Source: Gammaproteobacteria bacterium
GTDB lineage: Bacteria > Pseudomonadota > Gammaproteobacteria > Steroidobacterales > Woeseiaceae
Direction: 5' to 3'
DNA: 64,000 bases
NCBI GenBank assembly: GCA_013151645.1
Contig: JAADHU010000016.1
Coordinates: 1-64,000, forward strand
A model generated the notes under the pieces. The model did no database searches. It was not told where the DNA came from and worked only from the letters and a program-made list of their open reading frames with translations. A program made the translations under genes and the position numbers. Positions 55,268-64,000 of this stretch are shown piece by piece; the stretch's first letter is position 1; every line of letters begins with the position of its first letter.

Positions 55268-56040
55268 TGATCCTGTGCGACAAGCAAATAGCCATTGCGG
55301 GCAATTATGGCCCGTCCCGGGTCACTTCGCAGAAATTTCAGGAAGGCACGGGCGGTTGGATCGTTGGCCGCCCGTTCAAGCAGTATGGCTTGTTGCTCGA
55401 TCGGGTCGTGCAAGTCGGGTGATACATCCCATGAGCAACTGGCCTCCGGCAAGCGTGCGTTGCGTAACTGGGATTTGGCCACAAAACCCAGACTGGCATT
55501 ACCGGATGCGATGAACTGCAAAGTCTGCGCGATGTTCTCGCCGATTACCAGACGCGGCCGGACCCGGTCCCACAGTTCGAGTTGAATCAGAGTCTGTCGT
55601 GCGGCGCCGCCGTAGGGCGCCGTATCGGGATTGGCAATCGCGACGCGATCAGATCCGAGGTGTCGCAGGTGTTTCTGGCAGTCGGATCGATTGATAGCCG
55701 GATTTCGCGACCAGAGTACAAGCTGTCCGATCGCGTAAGTAAATCGTGAATTGCTGACCCCGTTTCCGGATGCTTCAAGCCGCGCTGGCCGCACAGAGTC
55801 CGCCGCCAGGAGAATATCGAACGGAGCGCCATTTTGTATTTGCACGAAGAGTTTTCCGGTCGACGCGCCGCTAATGCGAACGTTGTGTCCGCTGGCAACG
55901 CGAAACTCTGTGGCGATTTCCTGCGCCGTCTCGGTGAAATTACTGGCGACCGCAATCAATAGTGAATCGGCACTCGCCTGCAGGGCCGTCAGACCCATGA
56001 GTCCCAGGATCAGTTGTGTTACGCGATAGCCAGCAGGCAC
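55264..56040 (-). CDS. modA: periplasmic molybdate-binding protein
   Basis: 258 residues, GTG start, signal peptide (LILGLMGLTALQASA). VAVASNF-type start (LLIAVASNFTETAQEIATEF), SGASTGKLFVQIQNGAPFDILLAAD and ATN-like binding residues in the ModA fold are seen. It binds molybdate or tungstate and delivers it to ModBC. No ModE box was recognised upstream. Confidence 0.9.
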   Translation of the reverse strand: MPAGYRVTQLILGLMGLTALQASADSLLIAVASNFTETAQEIATEFRVASGHNVRISGASTGKLFVQIQNGAPFDILLAADSVRPARLEASGNGVSNSRFTYAIGQLVLWSRNPAINRSDCQKHLRHLGSDRVAIANPDTAPYGGAARQTLIQLELWDRVRPRLVIGENIAQTLQFIASGNASLGFVAKSQLRNARLPEASCSWDVSPDLHDPIEQQAILLERAANDPTARAFLKFLRSDPGRAIIARNGYLLVAQDH

Positions 56041-56113
56041 AGGGGGTCTCGTTCCAGCGAATCAATAATCGACGATAACGTACCGCGTGTTATTCGACCA
56101 CACTTCGAAAGAC

Positions 56114-57826
56114 TCATTGGCCACCTTCGACAGGCCGTAGCACCTGGTCACCGATGTACAGATTCTTGAATCGCGGCGGGACCAACGACATTTCACCGCT
56201 TCGGATTGACTCCGCGCCGTTTTGCAACGCCTTTCCGGTCCAGCTTTGACTGACCGATCCGGTCAGCCATTCACCATTCTCCTGGTAAAAAAACAATGAT
56301 CCGGAAATTGCATCTTCATTCAGGAAGACCAGCAGATATTCGAATTCTCCGTCGTTATCAAAATTATCGCGAATTAACACCGACTCCGTTGAGTACCTGT
56401 TGATGTTTTGTCGCTCGATCCTGCTTCTTAGTTCGCCAGGAACTTCGAACGGCTCCGGTCGGTATTTCATTTCAAGCCAGAGGTCGCTGACAGGGCGAAG
56501 CGGACGCGCAAAAACCAGATTTCGAGGATTATCGATGAGTGTGACAAGTTCCGGATCCGTCTCGGCGAATGTCTGTTTCAGAGCTTCCATCTTCAGGTAA
56601 CCCGGGCGGGCCAGGCTGTTGCGTGTATACCAGAAATCGAAATCTTTCCATTCGGTTTCACCGGACTCGACACGTTCGACCTGACTCGCAAGCGATATCT
56701 TTCGAAAATCCAGAGCGGGGCTGTTGGCAACCAGCATCAAAACGAGCACCACGAGACCCATCGCGGTATTCACGCGTGCAAGTTCCGTCGTCCAGGTATC
56801 GCGTTTTCGGACGATCCCCTGTGTGTAACCGATCGCGAACAGTGTTAGTACCAGCCAGGCAACAAACGCCCAGCATCGCGAGACGGTCCAGCCGTACTGA
56901 TCAACGCGTAACCACAAACCGTAAAAGCTGAGTGCGGAAATCAGCGGGCCGATGCAAATTCCGGCATAAATCATGCGGTGAATCAGTTTCGGATAGGGAT
57001 GGGTTTCGCGACCGTCCTGATAAACAGCGTTGGTAAAAAACAGAATGATCGCCAGCAACCAAAGCAGAAGCGATGTGCCTCTGCCCGTCGCCCACAGACC
57101 GTCAAAACCAACGACAGGCAAAGACAGGATAAAAATAGCAGCAACAAATACGACCAGCGGAAGAAGTAACTTGATCAGTCCCTGCAGGAGCTTGGTAATA
57201 CTGTCGATGACATTGGTTAGATTACGAAATATGATGATGCCCAGTCCGTGTGCAAAACCAAGCACCGGGTAAAGAAACCAGTCCATGCGAAAGAGTTCGT
57301 CGAAGAAATTGATTTCGATAACACGAAACAATTGCGCCCATAGAATCAGTATCAGCCAGAATGCAAGAACGAAAATCAGCGCCAGCGCCAGCGTCAGGAA
57401 ATTTCTCCACGAATAGGTAAACAACTCGGCGTACGACATTGCGGTACCGGCGGCCCGCTGCTGGATATACATCAGGGCCTTGAAACAGGCGAGCGTAATG
57501 CTGGCACCGAAGACGAAAGACAGGGTGCTCAGTCGGAATTCTCCGAACGGTTGTGCCTGATAACCGACGTAAATGGCCGCCAAGCCGATCACGGCCGCGA
57601 ATGCGGTCACCCATTTTATAGTCGCCAGCTCTCGACCCGCTTCCAGCGAAAGCAATAACAGTACGGGCACGGCCAGTGAAAGCGTCCACAAGGGAAAAGA
57701 CCACAACGGCGATTCTGCGGGCCAGGTGCCGGAGTCGTGGGCATCGCGCAGCAGCAAGAGAAAAATGCCCTGCGCAACCGCGATTAACAACATCAATTTG
57801 GGGCGTAGTCTGGAGGTCTCGGGCAT
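56114..57826 (-). CDS. DUF4153 membrane protein
   Basis: 570 residues with about a dozen membrane helices in the first 370 residues, then a soluble region to the end. The pattern FGASITLACFKALMYIQQRA, FFDELFRMDWFLYPVLGFAHG and ILFFTNAVYQDG matches DUF4153, an integral membrane family of unknown function. The C-terminal soluble domain is predicted to be periplasmic. It is 73 bases upstream of modA on the same strand, but functional linkage is unlikely to be more than proximity. Confidence 0.75.
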   Translation of the reverse strand: MPETSRLRPKLMLLIAVAQGIFLLLLRDAHDSGTWPAESPLWSFPLWTLSLAVPVLLLLSLEAGRELATIKWVTAFAAVIGLAAIYVGYQAQPFGEFRLSTLSFVFGASITLACFKALMYIQQRAAGTAMSYAELFTYSWRNFLTLALALIFVLAFWLILILWAQLFRVIEINFFDELFRMDWFLYPVLGFAHGLGIIIFRNLTNVIDSITKLLQGLIKLLLPLVVFVAAIFILSLPVVGFDGLWATGRGTSLLLWLLAIILFFTNAVYQDGRETHPYPKLIHRMIYAGICIGPLISALSFYGLWLRVDQYGWTVSRCWAFVAWLVLTLFAIGYTQGIVRKRDTWTTELARVNTAMGLVVLVLMLVANSPALDFRKISLASQVERVESGETEWKDFDFWYTRNSLARPGYLKMEALKQTFAETDPELVTLIDNPRNLVFARPLRPVSDLWLEMKYRPEPFEVPGELRSRIERQNINRYSTESVLIRDNFDNDGEFEYLLVFLNEDAISGSLFFYQENGEWLTGSVSQSWTGKALQNGAESIRSGEMSLVPPRFKNLYIGDQVLRPVEGGQ

Positions 57827-57920
57827 GGCGCTGTGCTCCGTTTACGGTTGACCGGAGCAGTATACCGGCCAGCGGTCTGTCACCGGTGGCATTATCGTGA
57901 CAACGCGGTGGCGGAACCGG

Positions 57921-59333
57921 TCAGGATTCGTCAGCGAGGTTGGCGCTTCGCGAAATCGTCTGCCACTCGTGTTTTCCGCCACGCAACCAGCGGAACAGAC
58001 CCTGCAATCGCCAGATCGCCGTGAGTTGACGAAAGCCGAAATTCTCGATGATCGCGATGAAATACAACAGCATCAGATCACGGGTCCGCGGATACATATG
58101 GAACGACAACTCCTCGAGCATGATCGCGCTGGTCGAAAGCAATACGCCCAGCCCAATGGCCAATGCGAGAAAAAGGAGGGATTCCGGCCAGGCCAGCCAA
58201 CCCATGATTGCGCAGGTGAGGATGAACAGGTATCCAGCCACTTCAATGACGGGACCCATCAGCTCGAAGACCAGATAAAACGGAATGGACACCCACGATA
58301 CGGTGCCGCCACGCGGGTTGAACATCAACGAACGATTTAAAAACAGGGCTTGCCCGAGCCCGTGTTGCCAGCGGACCCGTTGCCCTTTCAGGTCATAAAG
58401 ACTGGCCGGCGCATCGGTCCAGCAAACCGGGTCGGGAACGAACGTGATTCGATACGGACGCCGCTTTTCTTTCATCAAACGATGCATGCGCAGGACCAAT
58501 TCCATGTCTTCACCCACCGCCTGCGGATTGTAGCCGCCAACCTCGACCAGCGTTTCCTTGTGAAACACGCCGAAGGCACCGGAGATGATCAGCAGTGCGT
58601 TAATTGGTGACCAGCCCATACGTCCGAAAAGAAACGCCCGCAGGTATTCGACCACCTGTACAAGCGGGAGGAACGACGTTGGTAAGCCGATTTTTTCAAG
58701 AAAACCACGTCGCACGGTACAGCCGTTGGCGATGCGCACGGTGCCGCCGACCGCTACCGTCGTTGGGTCTTCAAGAAACGGCCGGACAACGCGCCGCAGA
58801 CTATCAGGCTGCAATATCGAATCGGCATCCACAACGCACACCAGCGGGTAGCGACAGGCGTTGATGCCGGCATTCGAGGCATCCGCCTTGCTGCCGCCGT
58901 TTTCCTTATCAACGACACGCAGGTTGCTGAAATGCATGGAACGATAGACACCGCGCACGGCGGCGCACGGTACGCGGGCCCGGTAGGCTTCCGGAAAGCG
59001 TCGCATACCGAATTCTTCGATGAGCTTTTCGAGCGTATTGTCGGTGGAGCCGTCATTGACGACAACAAGCTCAAAAGCGGGGTATTCGAGTTGCAGCATC
59101 GCCTTGACCGATGTGACGATAGAGGCGGACTCGTTATAAGCAGGGATGACGAGGCTGATTGGTATATCCAGTGCGGAGAAGACGCTTTCTGCCTCGAACT
59201 GATCGGCCGTTTGCAGGTATTTACGGATGCCGTGCGCGGCCACGATATTCTGCAACAGATAGCCGGTATTGATGCCGACGAAATAGGCCAGGAAGACCCA
59301 CTGTCCCGAATTGACAATTTGCTCGGCCGTCAC
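57921..59333 (-). CDS. processive family 2 glycosyltransferase
   Basis: 470 residues. A membrane helix lies at the N-terminus and two or three near the C-terminus. The GT2 catalytic set is complete: D94 in VVNDGSTD, D169xD171 in VVDADS, E275-D276 in VGEDMEL and QRVRW at 318-322, as in poly-N-acetylglucosamine and cellulose-type synthases. It should polymerise and export a beta-linked polysaccharide. Overlaps the HEAT-repeat gene as ATGA. The operon lacks recognised BcsB or PgaB genes. Confidence 0.88.
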   Translation of the reverse strand: MTAEQIVNSGQWVFLAYFVGINTGYLLQNIVAAHGIRKYLQTADQFEAESVFSALDIPISLVIPAYNESASIVTSVKAMLQLEYPAFELVVVNDGSTDNTLEKLIEEFGMRRFPEAYRARVPCAAVRGVYRSMHFSNLRVVDKENGGSKADASNAGINACRYPLVCVVDADSILQPDSLRRVVRPFLEDPTTVAVGGTVRIANGCTVRRGFLEKIGLPTSFLPLVQVVEYLRAFLFGRMGWSPINALLIISGAFGVFHKETLVEVGGYNPQAVGEDMELVLRMHRLMKEKRRPYRITFVPDPVCWTDAPASLYDLKGQRVRWQHGLGQALFLNRSLMFNPRGGTVSWVSIPFYLVFELMGPVIEVAGYLFILTCAIMGWLAWPESLLFLALAIGLGVLLSTSAIMLEELSFHMYPRTRDLMLLYFIAIIENFGFRQLTAIWRLQGLFRWLRGGKHEWQTISRSANLADES

Positions 59334-60406
59334 GCGAGGCCTACTTCTGCATAAGCCTGCTGAAGAATGTCGGCGGCGAACGGGTCGCTTTGACGATTCT
59401 GTAGCTGGCGCAGTTTATTGGGTCCTAGAAAGGGCAGCGAGGCGATGGCCTGTGCGGCACGGTAGCGAACCCACCATTCGTCGTCGTGCAGCATCGATTC
59501 GAGCAGCGCCAGATGTTCGGGTTGCCCGACACGACCAAGAACTCTGGCCGCCTGTACCCGCACGAACCACGTTTTATGACGAATCAACGCAGCGATACGC
59601 GGCACATCGGAATGCCCGCTAACGAGTTTCAGTGCGGCGTTCAAAACGCCGGCATCGTTGCTTTCACGGATAAGATCTTCGACCAGTGCATCCAGTACGT
59701 TCGTTTCTACCTGACAGGCGAATTTCAACAGCAGGGATTTCCCCTGGTTGTCGGCCGAACGAATGGCCCGATACATCGGCTCGCTGATTCTTTCGCTGCC
59801 GGCTATGTGCAAAAATATTGAAACGCGATTGCGCGGCCAGTCACTGCGTTTTTCGATCATGGGAATCAAAAGCTGGACTGCCTGATCGGGACAGATTTGA
59901 ACCAGCGCGATGGCCGCGGTGATCGACAAAGCCGTGTTGTCGTGTGTTACCAGTTCCCTGATCGCCGGCTGGCTGGGGAGGTCACGCAGGTTGCCCAGGG
60001 TTTGTATTGCCAAAATTCGACTTTTGAGCCGCCTGCTGCCAAGCATGTCCGTGGTAATTGCCGGAAGCGCAAGTCGCTCGCCCAGAAAGATCAGGTTTTC
60101 CGCGGCCGCACCATCTACGGCAGCTCTGGCTCGGTTCCACTCCTCAAGCAGATCGCTGCGCTGTTTACGTCCAAAATGGGGCAAAGCGATCGACGACGCA
60201 TCTTCTTCGCTCAGTGTCGCGGCGGCGAAAACGCCGCGCCAGTGAGCCACAAATTGCGTGCGCCGACGGGCGCCGACGATCGTTACCCAGCGCAATCCAA
60301 GCGTGTACACGAAGAGCGTAATCGTGGTGACGAATACAGCCGCTATCGACCAGATGGCCGCGGTTGTGACGCCATCAAAGTCTGATCGAAACAGCCATTC
60401 CAGCAT
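59330..60406 (-). CDS. membrane-anchored HEAT-repeat protein
   Basis: 358 residues from ATG 60406 behind GGAGG; an in-frame ATG at 60472 would overlap the barrel gene further. An N-terminal helix (IWSIAAVFVTTITLFVYTLGL) precedes repeated helical pairs such as RLKSRILAIQTLGNLRDLPS and TWFVRVQAARVLGRVGQPEHLALLESMLHDDEWWVRYRAAQAIASL, broken by short linkers, which are HEAT repeats. A scaffolding role for the glycosyltransferase is likely. Confidence 0.8.
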   Translation of the reverse strand: MLEWLFRSDFDGVTTAAIWSIAAVFVTTITLFVYTLGLRWVTIVGARRRTQFVAHWRGVFAAATLSEEDASSIALPHFGRKQRSDLLEEWNRARAAVDGAAAENLIFLGERLALPAITTDMLGSRRLKSRILAIQTLGNLRDLPSQPAIRELVTHDNTALSITAAIALVQICPDQAVQLLIPMIEKRSDWPRNRVSIFLHIAGSERISEPMYRAIRSADNQGKSLLLKFACQVETNVLDALVEDLIRESNDAGVLNAALKLVSGHSDVPRIAALIRHKTWFVRVQAARVLGRVGQPEHLALLESMLHDDEWWVRYRAAQAIASLPFLGPNKLRQLQNRQSDPFAADILQQAYAEVGLA

Positions 60407-61592
60407 ACTGCCTCCGATAGAAGTCGCCTTGCTCGTGTATACCCAACCACCCATGCAGTCCGATGCGATCATTCAATGCATGGCGGCCCGTTAAGGCGAT
60501 GCCGCGTACGCTGGTGACCAGAACCTGACCCGCGTCGATGGCTTCTGCTTCATTGCCGCTGCTAAGCGATACACCGAAAGCAGTGCGGTCGTTCCGGTAC
60601 CAATTGAGCGTTATGGTGTGCCCGGCGGAAACTTTCGCGCCACGCAAATCGGCCAGGCCGAGAGTATAGGCGGCACGAAAGTTGCCGAAATAATATTCCG
60701 TCGTTGCGATATAGAAATCCACGGTAGCGGTGTCGTAGTTCCGTCGCCGGTAGCGCAGATCGGCTACCCAGTTTTTCGCGAATTTCCGGCCTGCGTGCAG
60801 GCTGTATTCGTTGTTAGCCTGAAAACTGGCATCGGGCGAAATATTTGCGTCGAATCCGGCGAGCCAGTTGCGGGTCAGTTGCCAGTCGGCACCACCACCG
60901 ATAGTACTGTCGGACCGGTCGAAGCGCTCGTATCGTGAGGCGCGGAAAAAATATCGGACGCGGTCGCCCGAATCCGAACTCACTTCGAGGAATTGCCGGT
61001 TCCAGCCGGGCAAATCTCGAGAAAGCTGTTCGAATGTCAGGCCCGCCAGTATCGTCCAGTCGGAACGGGTTTGGTCGCGAGGTTTGATTAGCCACCCGGC
61101 CTGGGGAAATTTCCGTTCTGCTTCGAGGTAGAGCGCGTTGAGTTTCAACTTCGCGTCCGCGGACTTTTGCCGGGACAACAATTGAAATTGCAGTTGCCAG
61201 ATTGCTTCGTAGTCCGGCGCAAGCGCGCGTGCTCGACGAAGTTCCGTGAGTGCTTCTGCATCGTTGCCCTGCAAGCCCAGTATTCGCGCGCGACCGAATA
61301 CATAGTCGACGTTGTCCGGATGTTTTTTTACCAAACCGTCGAAGCCGTCACGCGCCAGTGAGTACTCACCCATCCAGCCAAGAACCTGCGCCCGTTTGAA
61401 TCGTTTGTTGTCATCGTCCGGTTGCTCGACGAGGTGTTCGTCGAGCAGGGCGACGGCGGTGACAAAGTCTCGCTGCGAGATAGCAAGGTCAATATCGGCG
61501 GTGAGGTCGGTGCCGTACGACACCGACGGAGGTGCTCCAGCGAGAGCGACAATACAAAGAGCAGCGATGATGAATCGTCTGCAAGAAATCAT
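60375..61592 (-). CDS. TPR plus YaiO-type outer-membrane barrel
   Basis: 405 residues. Signal peptide to about 28, TPR-like helices (about 30-150: FVTAVALLDEHLVEQPDDDN, EYSLARDGFDGLVKKHPDN) and a C-terminal YaiO-family barrel (DWTILAGLTFEQLSRDLPGWN, WLGIHEQGDFYRRQYAGMAVSIRL). YaiO proteins are outer-membrane proteins linked to polysaccharide or nucleotide-sugar systems. The TPR part resembles the periplasmic scaffold of cellulose and PNAG exporters, supporting a role as exit channel. Overlaps its neighbours. Confidence 0.85.
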   Translation of the reverse strand: MISCRRFIIAALCIVALAGAPPSVSYGTDLTADIDLAISQRDFVTAVALLDEHLVEQPDDDNKRFKRAQVLGWMGEYSLARDGFDGLVKKHPDNVDYVFGRARILGLQGNDAEALTELRRARALAPDYEAIWQLQFQLLSRQKSADAKLKLNALYLEAERKFPQAGWLIKPRDQTRSDWTILAGLTFEQLSRDLPGWNRQFLEVSSDSGDRVRYFFRASRYERFDRSDSTIGGGADWQLTRNWLAGFDANISPDASFQANNEYSLHAGRKFAKNWVADLRYRRRNYDTATVDFYIATTEYYFGNFRAAYTLGLADLRGAKVSAGHTITLNWYRNDRTAFGVSLSSGNEAEAIDAGQVLVTSVRGIALTGRHALNDRIGLHGWLGIHEQGDFYRRQYAGMAVSIRL

Positions 61593-62038
61593 CGCAAGGC
61601 CGCCACTCGATTCTGGCCGTGTTGACCGACAAATGCCTCGTGGTCCGTTACCGCCCGACGTAGCCTGGCCAGGAGTTCCTGCGGTCGAAAAGGCTTGGTG
61701 ACATAGTCGGTCGCGCCGAGATCGAGAGCTCGCACGACATCCTGTTCCAGCACCTTAGCGGACAGAACCACAATGGGCACGTGCTGCCAGTCGTGGATTT
61801 CACGGATTTCCTCGATGAGTTGATAGCCGGAGACATAAGGCAGCATCAGATCCAGCAGGATTACATCGACGGGTGGTACATTTTCGATGACACTCTGTGC
61901 ATCTCGGCCGTTTCCGGCGAGGAGAACGTCGTAGCCTGCGCGCCGCAGCATGAAATCGAGCAAATAACCGATGTGCTCGTCATCCTCCACGACGAGCGCG
62001 CGGTGGGTGGCTATCTGTGCAGGATCACCGGTAGTCAT
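61589..62038 (-). CDS. single-domain response regulator
   Basis: 149 residues from ATG 62038; a GTG at 62050 is an alternative. The CheY-like fold has D19, D20 and phospho-acceptor D63 (ILLDLMLP), with the conserved VTKPF lysine. There is no output domain, so it works by protein contact, possibly on the HEAT-repeat protein or glycosyltransferase. First gene of the exopolysaccharide-type operon, divergent from a histidine kinase gene. Confidence 0.85.
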   Translation of the reverse strand: MTTGDPAQIATHRALVVEDDEHIGYLLDFMLRRAGYDVLLAGNGRDAQSVIENVPPVDVILLDLMLPYVSGYQLIEEIREIHDWQHVPIVVLSAKVLEQDVVRALDLGATDYVTKPFRPQELLARLRRAVTDHEAFVGQHGQNRVAALR

Positions 62039-62331
62039 TGCCTTTTCCACTCATACATATTTGACATAACGTAAGATTGCTCGCGTATGAAAAACGAACG
62101 TCCTGATCAATGGTTATCGGCCGTAACCGATGTAACTGAAAGAAAAAACCGCTCCGGTCCGGTGAGGTTGGAGGTGTTTTGAGCGTCGGTATACCGAACG
62201 CCAGGCAAAAGGCGGAAAATTCACCTCGGGGTACTTGCCTGCCGCGCTCGCAGCCACTAGCGTAGCGGGGAACAGTGCGAGGTCCGCCTGTTGGGAAGAG
62301 TGGGCCGTATCACTGTGACGGAGGTTCCGAT
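62039..62331. other. divergent regulatory region
   Basis: 293 bases between the response regulator gene and the histidine kinase gene. A quasi-palindrome GGTTATCGGCCGTAACC at 62112-62128 could be an operator. A TTGACA at about 62060 is followed by TATGAA after 19 bases, a possible but weakly spaced sigma70 promoter on the + strand. No gene is evident. Confidence 0.35.
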
Positions 62332-64000
62332 ATGAGCAAGCGATGGAAGGGTCGGCAATGCTGGCTTGTCATTCGTTTGTGCGTGGGCCTTTTGCTGACA
62401 TTCAACACGGCCGGGGCTGATCCTGAAACGGTTAGCGATGTCGCTATCACAGCGCTCACGACCGCTGAATTCGCATTGGTCCCGGGCGCCGATATTCCGC
62501 TGACCGGCGCATGGAGGCCGGTGACTCTGACCGACAAATGGCCAATCGAACGATACGATGTCAGTCGCGAGGGTTGGTACCGCCTGACCGTGACGGCCCA
62601 TCCGCAGGCCGGCAAACGAATCGGTATCTATCTGCGTCGTCTTAATATGAACGCGCAGCTTTTTCTTAACGGCTCCCTGATCGCGAGCGGCGGACAGTTC
62701 GAAGAACCCATAGCACGAAACTGGAACTACCCGATGTATGCCGAAGTACCGGAGAGTCTCTGGAAGGACGGCGTCAATACGATCCACATTCGCCACATCT
62801 CATATCGTGGCTACGGTTACATCAGTCCGGTCTATGTTGGTCCTGCCATACTGTTGAAAAAGGAGTACGACACAGCGTTCATCATGCAGGTTCAGCTCGC
62901 CCGGTACCTGTTTCCGGTCACCTTGGTGACCGGCCTGTTCATTTTTCTTATCTGGTGGCGTCGTCGCAAGGAATCCATTTACCTGTGGTTTGCTGCCGCG
63001 ACGTTTTTCTGGTCGATCTATATCGTCAACATGTTCGTGCGCCAACTCATTATCCCAACGCGCGTCTGGGAATGGATCGCACATCTTTCGATCGAACTCT
63101 GGGTGGTCGCCTTTTTCGTATTCTGCTACCGGTTTGCGGGATTGAAGTTAGGCAAAATCGCATGGGCACTGGCGGCGTACGTGGGTCTTGCCGCGATCGT
63201 CTACGCTTATGGTGATTTGTACCAATTGAAGAACAGCGTGGTGTGGTTTCACGGCACAAGTCTCGCTATTTGTTTCGTACTCATCCTGCGTTTAACGGTT
63301 CGCTGGGTCCAGGCGCGAAGCCCCGGCCTTCTGGTATTGATAATCGGATTACTCATTCTGTTCGCCACCGGTATTCATGACTGGATGTTTCAAACCGGGT
63401 TCGTCGGTGTAACCGGAATACTTTCTCTGCATCTACACTACTATTGTGCACCGCTGGTTTTCGCGTTTATCGCCTGGCACCTGACATCACGGTATGCGAG
63501 CGCGGCGGACGAACTGGAAAACCTGAATCTGCATCTTGAGCAACGCATCGCCGAAGCCGAAGCCGAATTGTCGGTGCGAATCAATCGTATCAGGACGATG
63601 GAACAGCGTGAGGCGGTTTTGCATGAACGGGAGCGTATTGCGCGCGAAATACACGATGCAATCGGCGGGCGCTTCTCCAGCGCCATCATGGTAACGAACC
63701 TTATGGAGCGAAAAGATGAATCGGGCGGCCGAACGGATGTATTGAGAAAAATTCTCACAGAGGGCCTGACCGAAGTTCGTCATCTGGTTACGGCCATGGT
63801 CGGAGATATCAACAATTCGAGCGACCTGATTTATTATCTCGCCGACAAGACCAGCGCAGCCTTGCGCTCTGTCGATATCGAACTCAGCGTTGATTTCGAT
63901 CTCTCTGATGAGTCCTGGGCGATCTCCAACAGCGAGGCGCTGAATATTGTGCGCATCATTCAGGAAGCGACAAACAACATTATCAAGCACGCTCACGCGA
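62332..64000 (+). CDS. 7TM-type sensor histidine kinase (incomplete at right edge)
   Basis: The ATG at 62332 has GGAGG seven bases before. 556 codons are present before the window ends. A signal peptide (LVIRLCVGLLLTFNTAGA) precedes a periplasmic beta domain (about 35-180: LTGAWRPVTLTDKW) of the 7TMR-DISM type, then about seven membrane helices (about 185-385), a coiled coil (LENLNLHLEQRIAEAEAEL) and a HisKA_3 box REIHDAIGGR with His441. The N box of the HATPase region is starting (EATNNIIKHAHA) at the edge. This is a NarX-like kinase; the partner with a LuxR-type output is not in the window. Confidence 0.88.
   Translation, partial: MSKRWKGRQCWLVIRLCVGLLLTFNTAGADPETVSDVAITALTTAEFALVPGADIPLTGAWRPVTLTDKWPIERYDVSREGWYRLTVTAHPQAGKRIGIYLRRLNMNAQLFLNGSLIASGGQFEEPIARNWNYPMYAEVPESLWKDGVNTIHIRHISYRGYGYISPVYVGPAILLKKEYDTAFIMQVQLARYLFPVTLVTGLFIFLIWWRRRKESIYLWFAAATFFWSIYIVNMFVRQLIIPTRVWEWIAHLSIELWVVAFFVFCYRFAGLKLGKIAWALAAYVGLAAIVYAYGDLYQLKNSVVWFHGTSLAICFVLILRLTVRWVQARSPGLLVLIIGLLILFATGIHDWMFQTGFVGVTGILSLHLHYYCAPLVFAFIAWHLTSRYASAADELENLNLHLEQRIAEAEAELSVRINRIRTMEQREAVLHERERIAREIHDAIGGRFSSAIMVTNLMERKDESGGRTDVLRKILTEGLTEVRHLVTAMVGDINNSSDLIYYLADKTSAALRSVDIELSVDFDLSDESWAISNSEALNIVRIIQEATNNIIKHAHA

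Noticed and set aside
57835-57858. Hairpin GCTCCG/CGGAGC between the GT2 and DUF4153 genes
   Set aside because: Only six base pairs with a 12-base loop and no T-run on either strand, so it does not support a terminator call.
1-64000. tRNA, rRNA, CRISPR arrays, insertion sequences and attachment sites
   Set aside because: Looked for on both strands by eye; no cloverleaf-like gene, regularly spaced repeats, transposase or integrase was recognised.

Overview
This 64 kb window has mid-50s percent GC by eye and is densely packed with protein genes. Many genes start with GTG or TTG and are coupled by ATGA, TTGA or GTGA overlaps. Gene content points to a Gram-negative gammaproteobacterium: TonB receptors, outer-membrane barrels, lipoproteins, ModABC, CbpA/CbpM/TrxC, a DUF2452 protein and sigma54 control. 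A marine or sediment lineage such as Woeseiales/Chromatiales relatives would fit, but this placement is inference from gene content. I saw no rRNA, tRNA, CRISPR array, insertion sequence or prophage.

Layout. 1-3.9 kb (+): the end of a UbiD-like decarboxylase, a MarR regulator, a secreted 5'-nucleotidase-like phosphatase and a secreted sulfatase. 3.9-14.6 kb (-): a nine-gene, translationally coupled envelope operon with a multispanning membrane protein, an exported squalene-cyclase-like repeat protein, three uncharacterised membrane or secreted proteins, MoxR ATPase, DUF58, a BatA-like protein and a membrane vWA protein. A -24/-12 (sigma54) promoter lies upstream, and next to it are a histidine kinase and an NtrC-type activator (15.0-17.8 kb) plus a VTT membrane protein. 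18.6-29.0 kb (+): a six-gene operon with an unusual CX13CX2C radical SAM enzyme, an O-methyltransferase, a YdjY-domain protein, an SSP411/YyaL thioredoxin-fold protein, a probable lipoprotein and a 1243-residue FG-GAP/UnbV protein.

29.0-39.8 kb: a small outer-membrane barrel behind a perfect sigma54 promoter; a 1180-residue mosaic secreted protein that appears to fuse a cyclase-like/PKD protein to an OmpA-like barrel; a GspC-like protein whose start lies inside a strong terminator hairpin; a lipoprotein; and two TonB-dependent receptors behind a third sigma54 promoter. 39.9-42.1 kb (-): a Tes/MJ0619-like radical SAM protein coupled to a class I methyltransferase. 42.3-47.1 kb (+): dienelactone hydrolase, GST-like protein, acyl-CoA synthetase and polyphosphate kinase 2.

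47.1-50.2 kb (-): a GNAT-like large protein coupled to a DUF2452 protein, then an exported methyltransferase-like lipoprotein. 50.4-52.1 kb (+): cbpA-cbpM-trxC with a heat-shock-type promoter. 52.2-57.8 kb (-): an APC permease, modABC (order modA-modB-modC) and a DUF4153 membrane protein. 57.9-62.0 kb (-): a response regulator/YaiO-type barrel/HEAT-repeat/GT2 operon that looks like an exopolysaccharide system, divergent from a 7TM-type histidine kinase that runs off the right end.

The strongest candidate for something new is the sigma54-controlled envelope network. One NtrC-family two-component system sits beside three near-perfect or perfect -24/-12 promoters. These drive the Bat/MoxR-squalene-cyclase operon, an outer-membrane barrel and a TonB receptor pair. 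The link from this regulator to the two remote promoters is inference. The radical SAM/O-methyltransferase/SSP411/FG-GAP operon is the second candidate.
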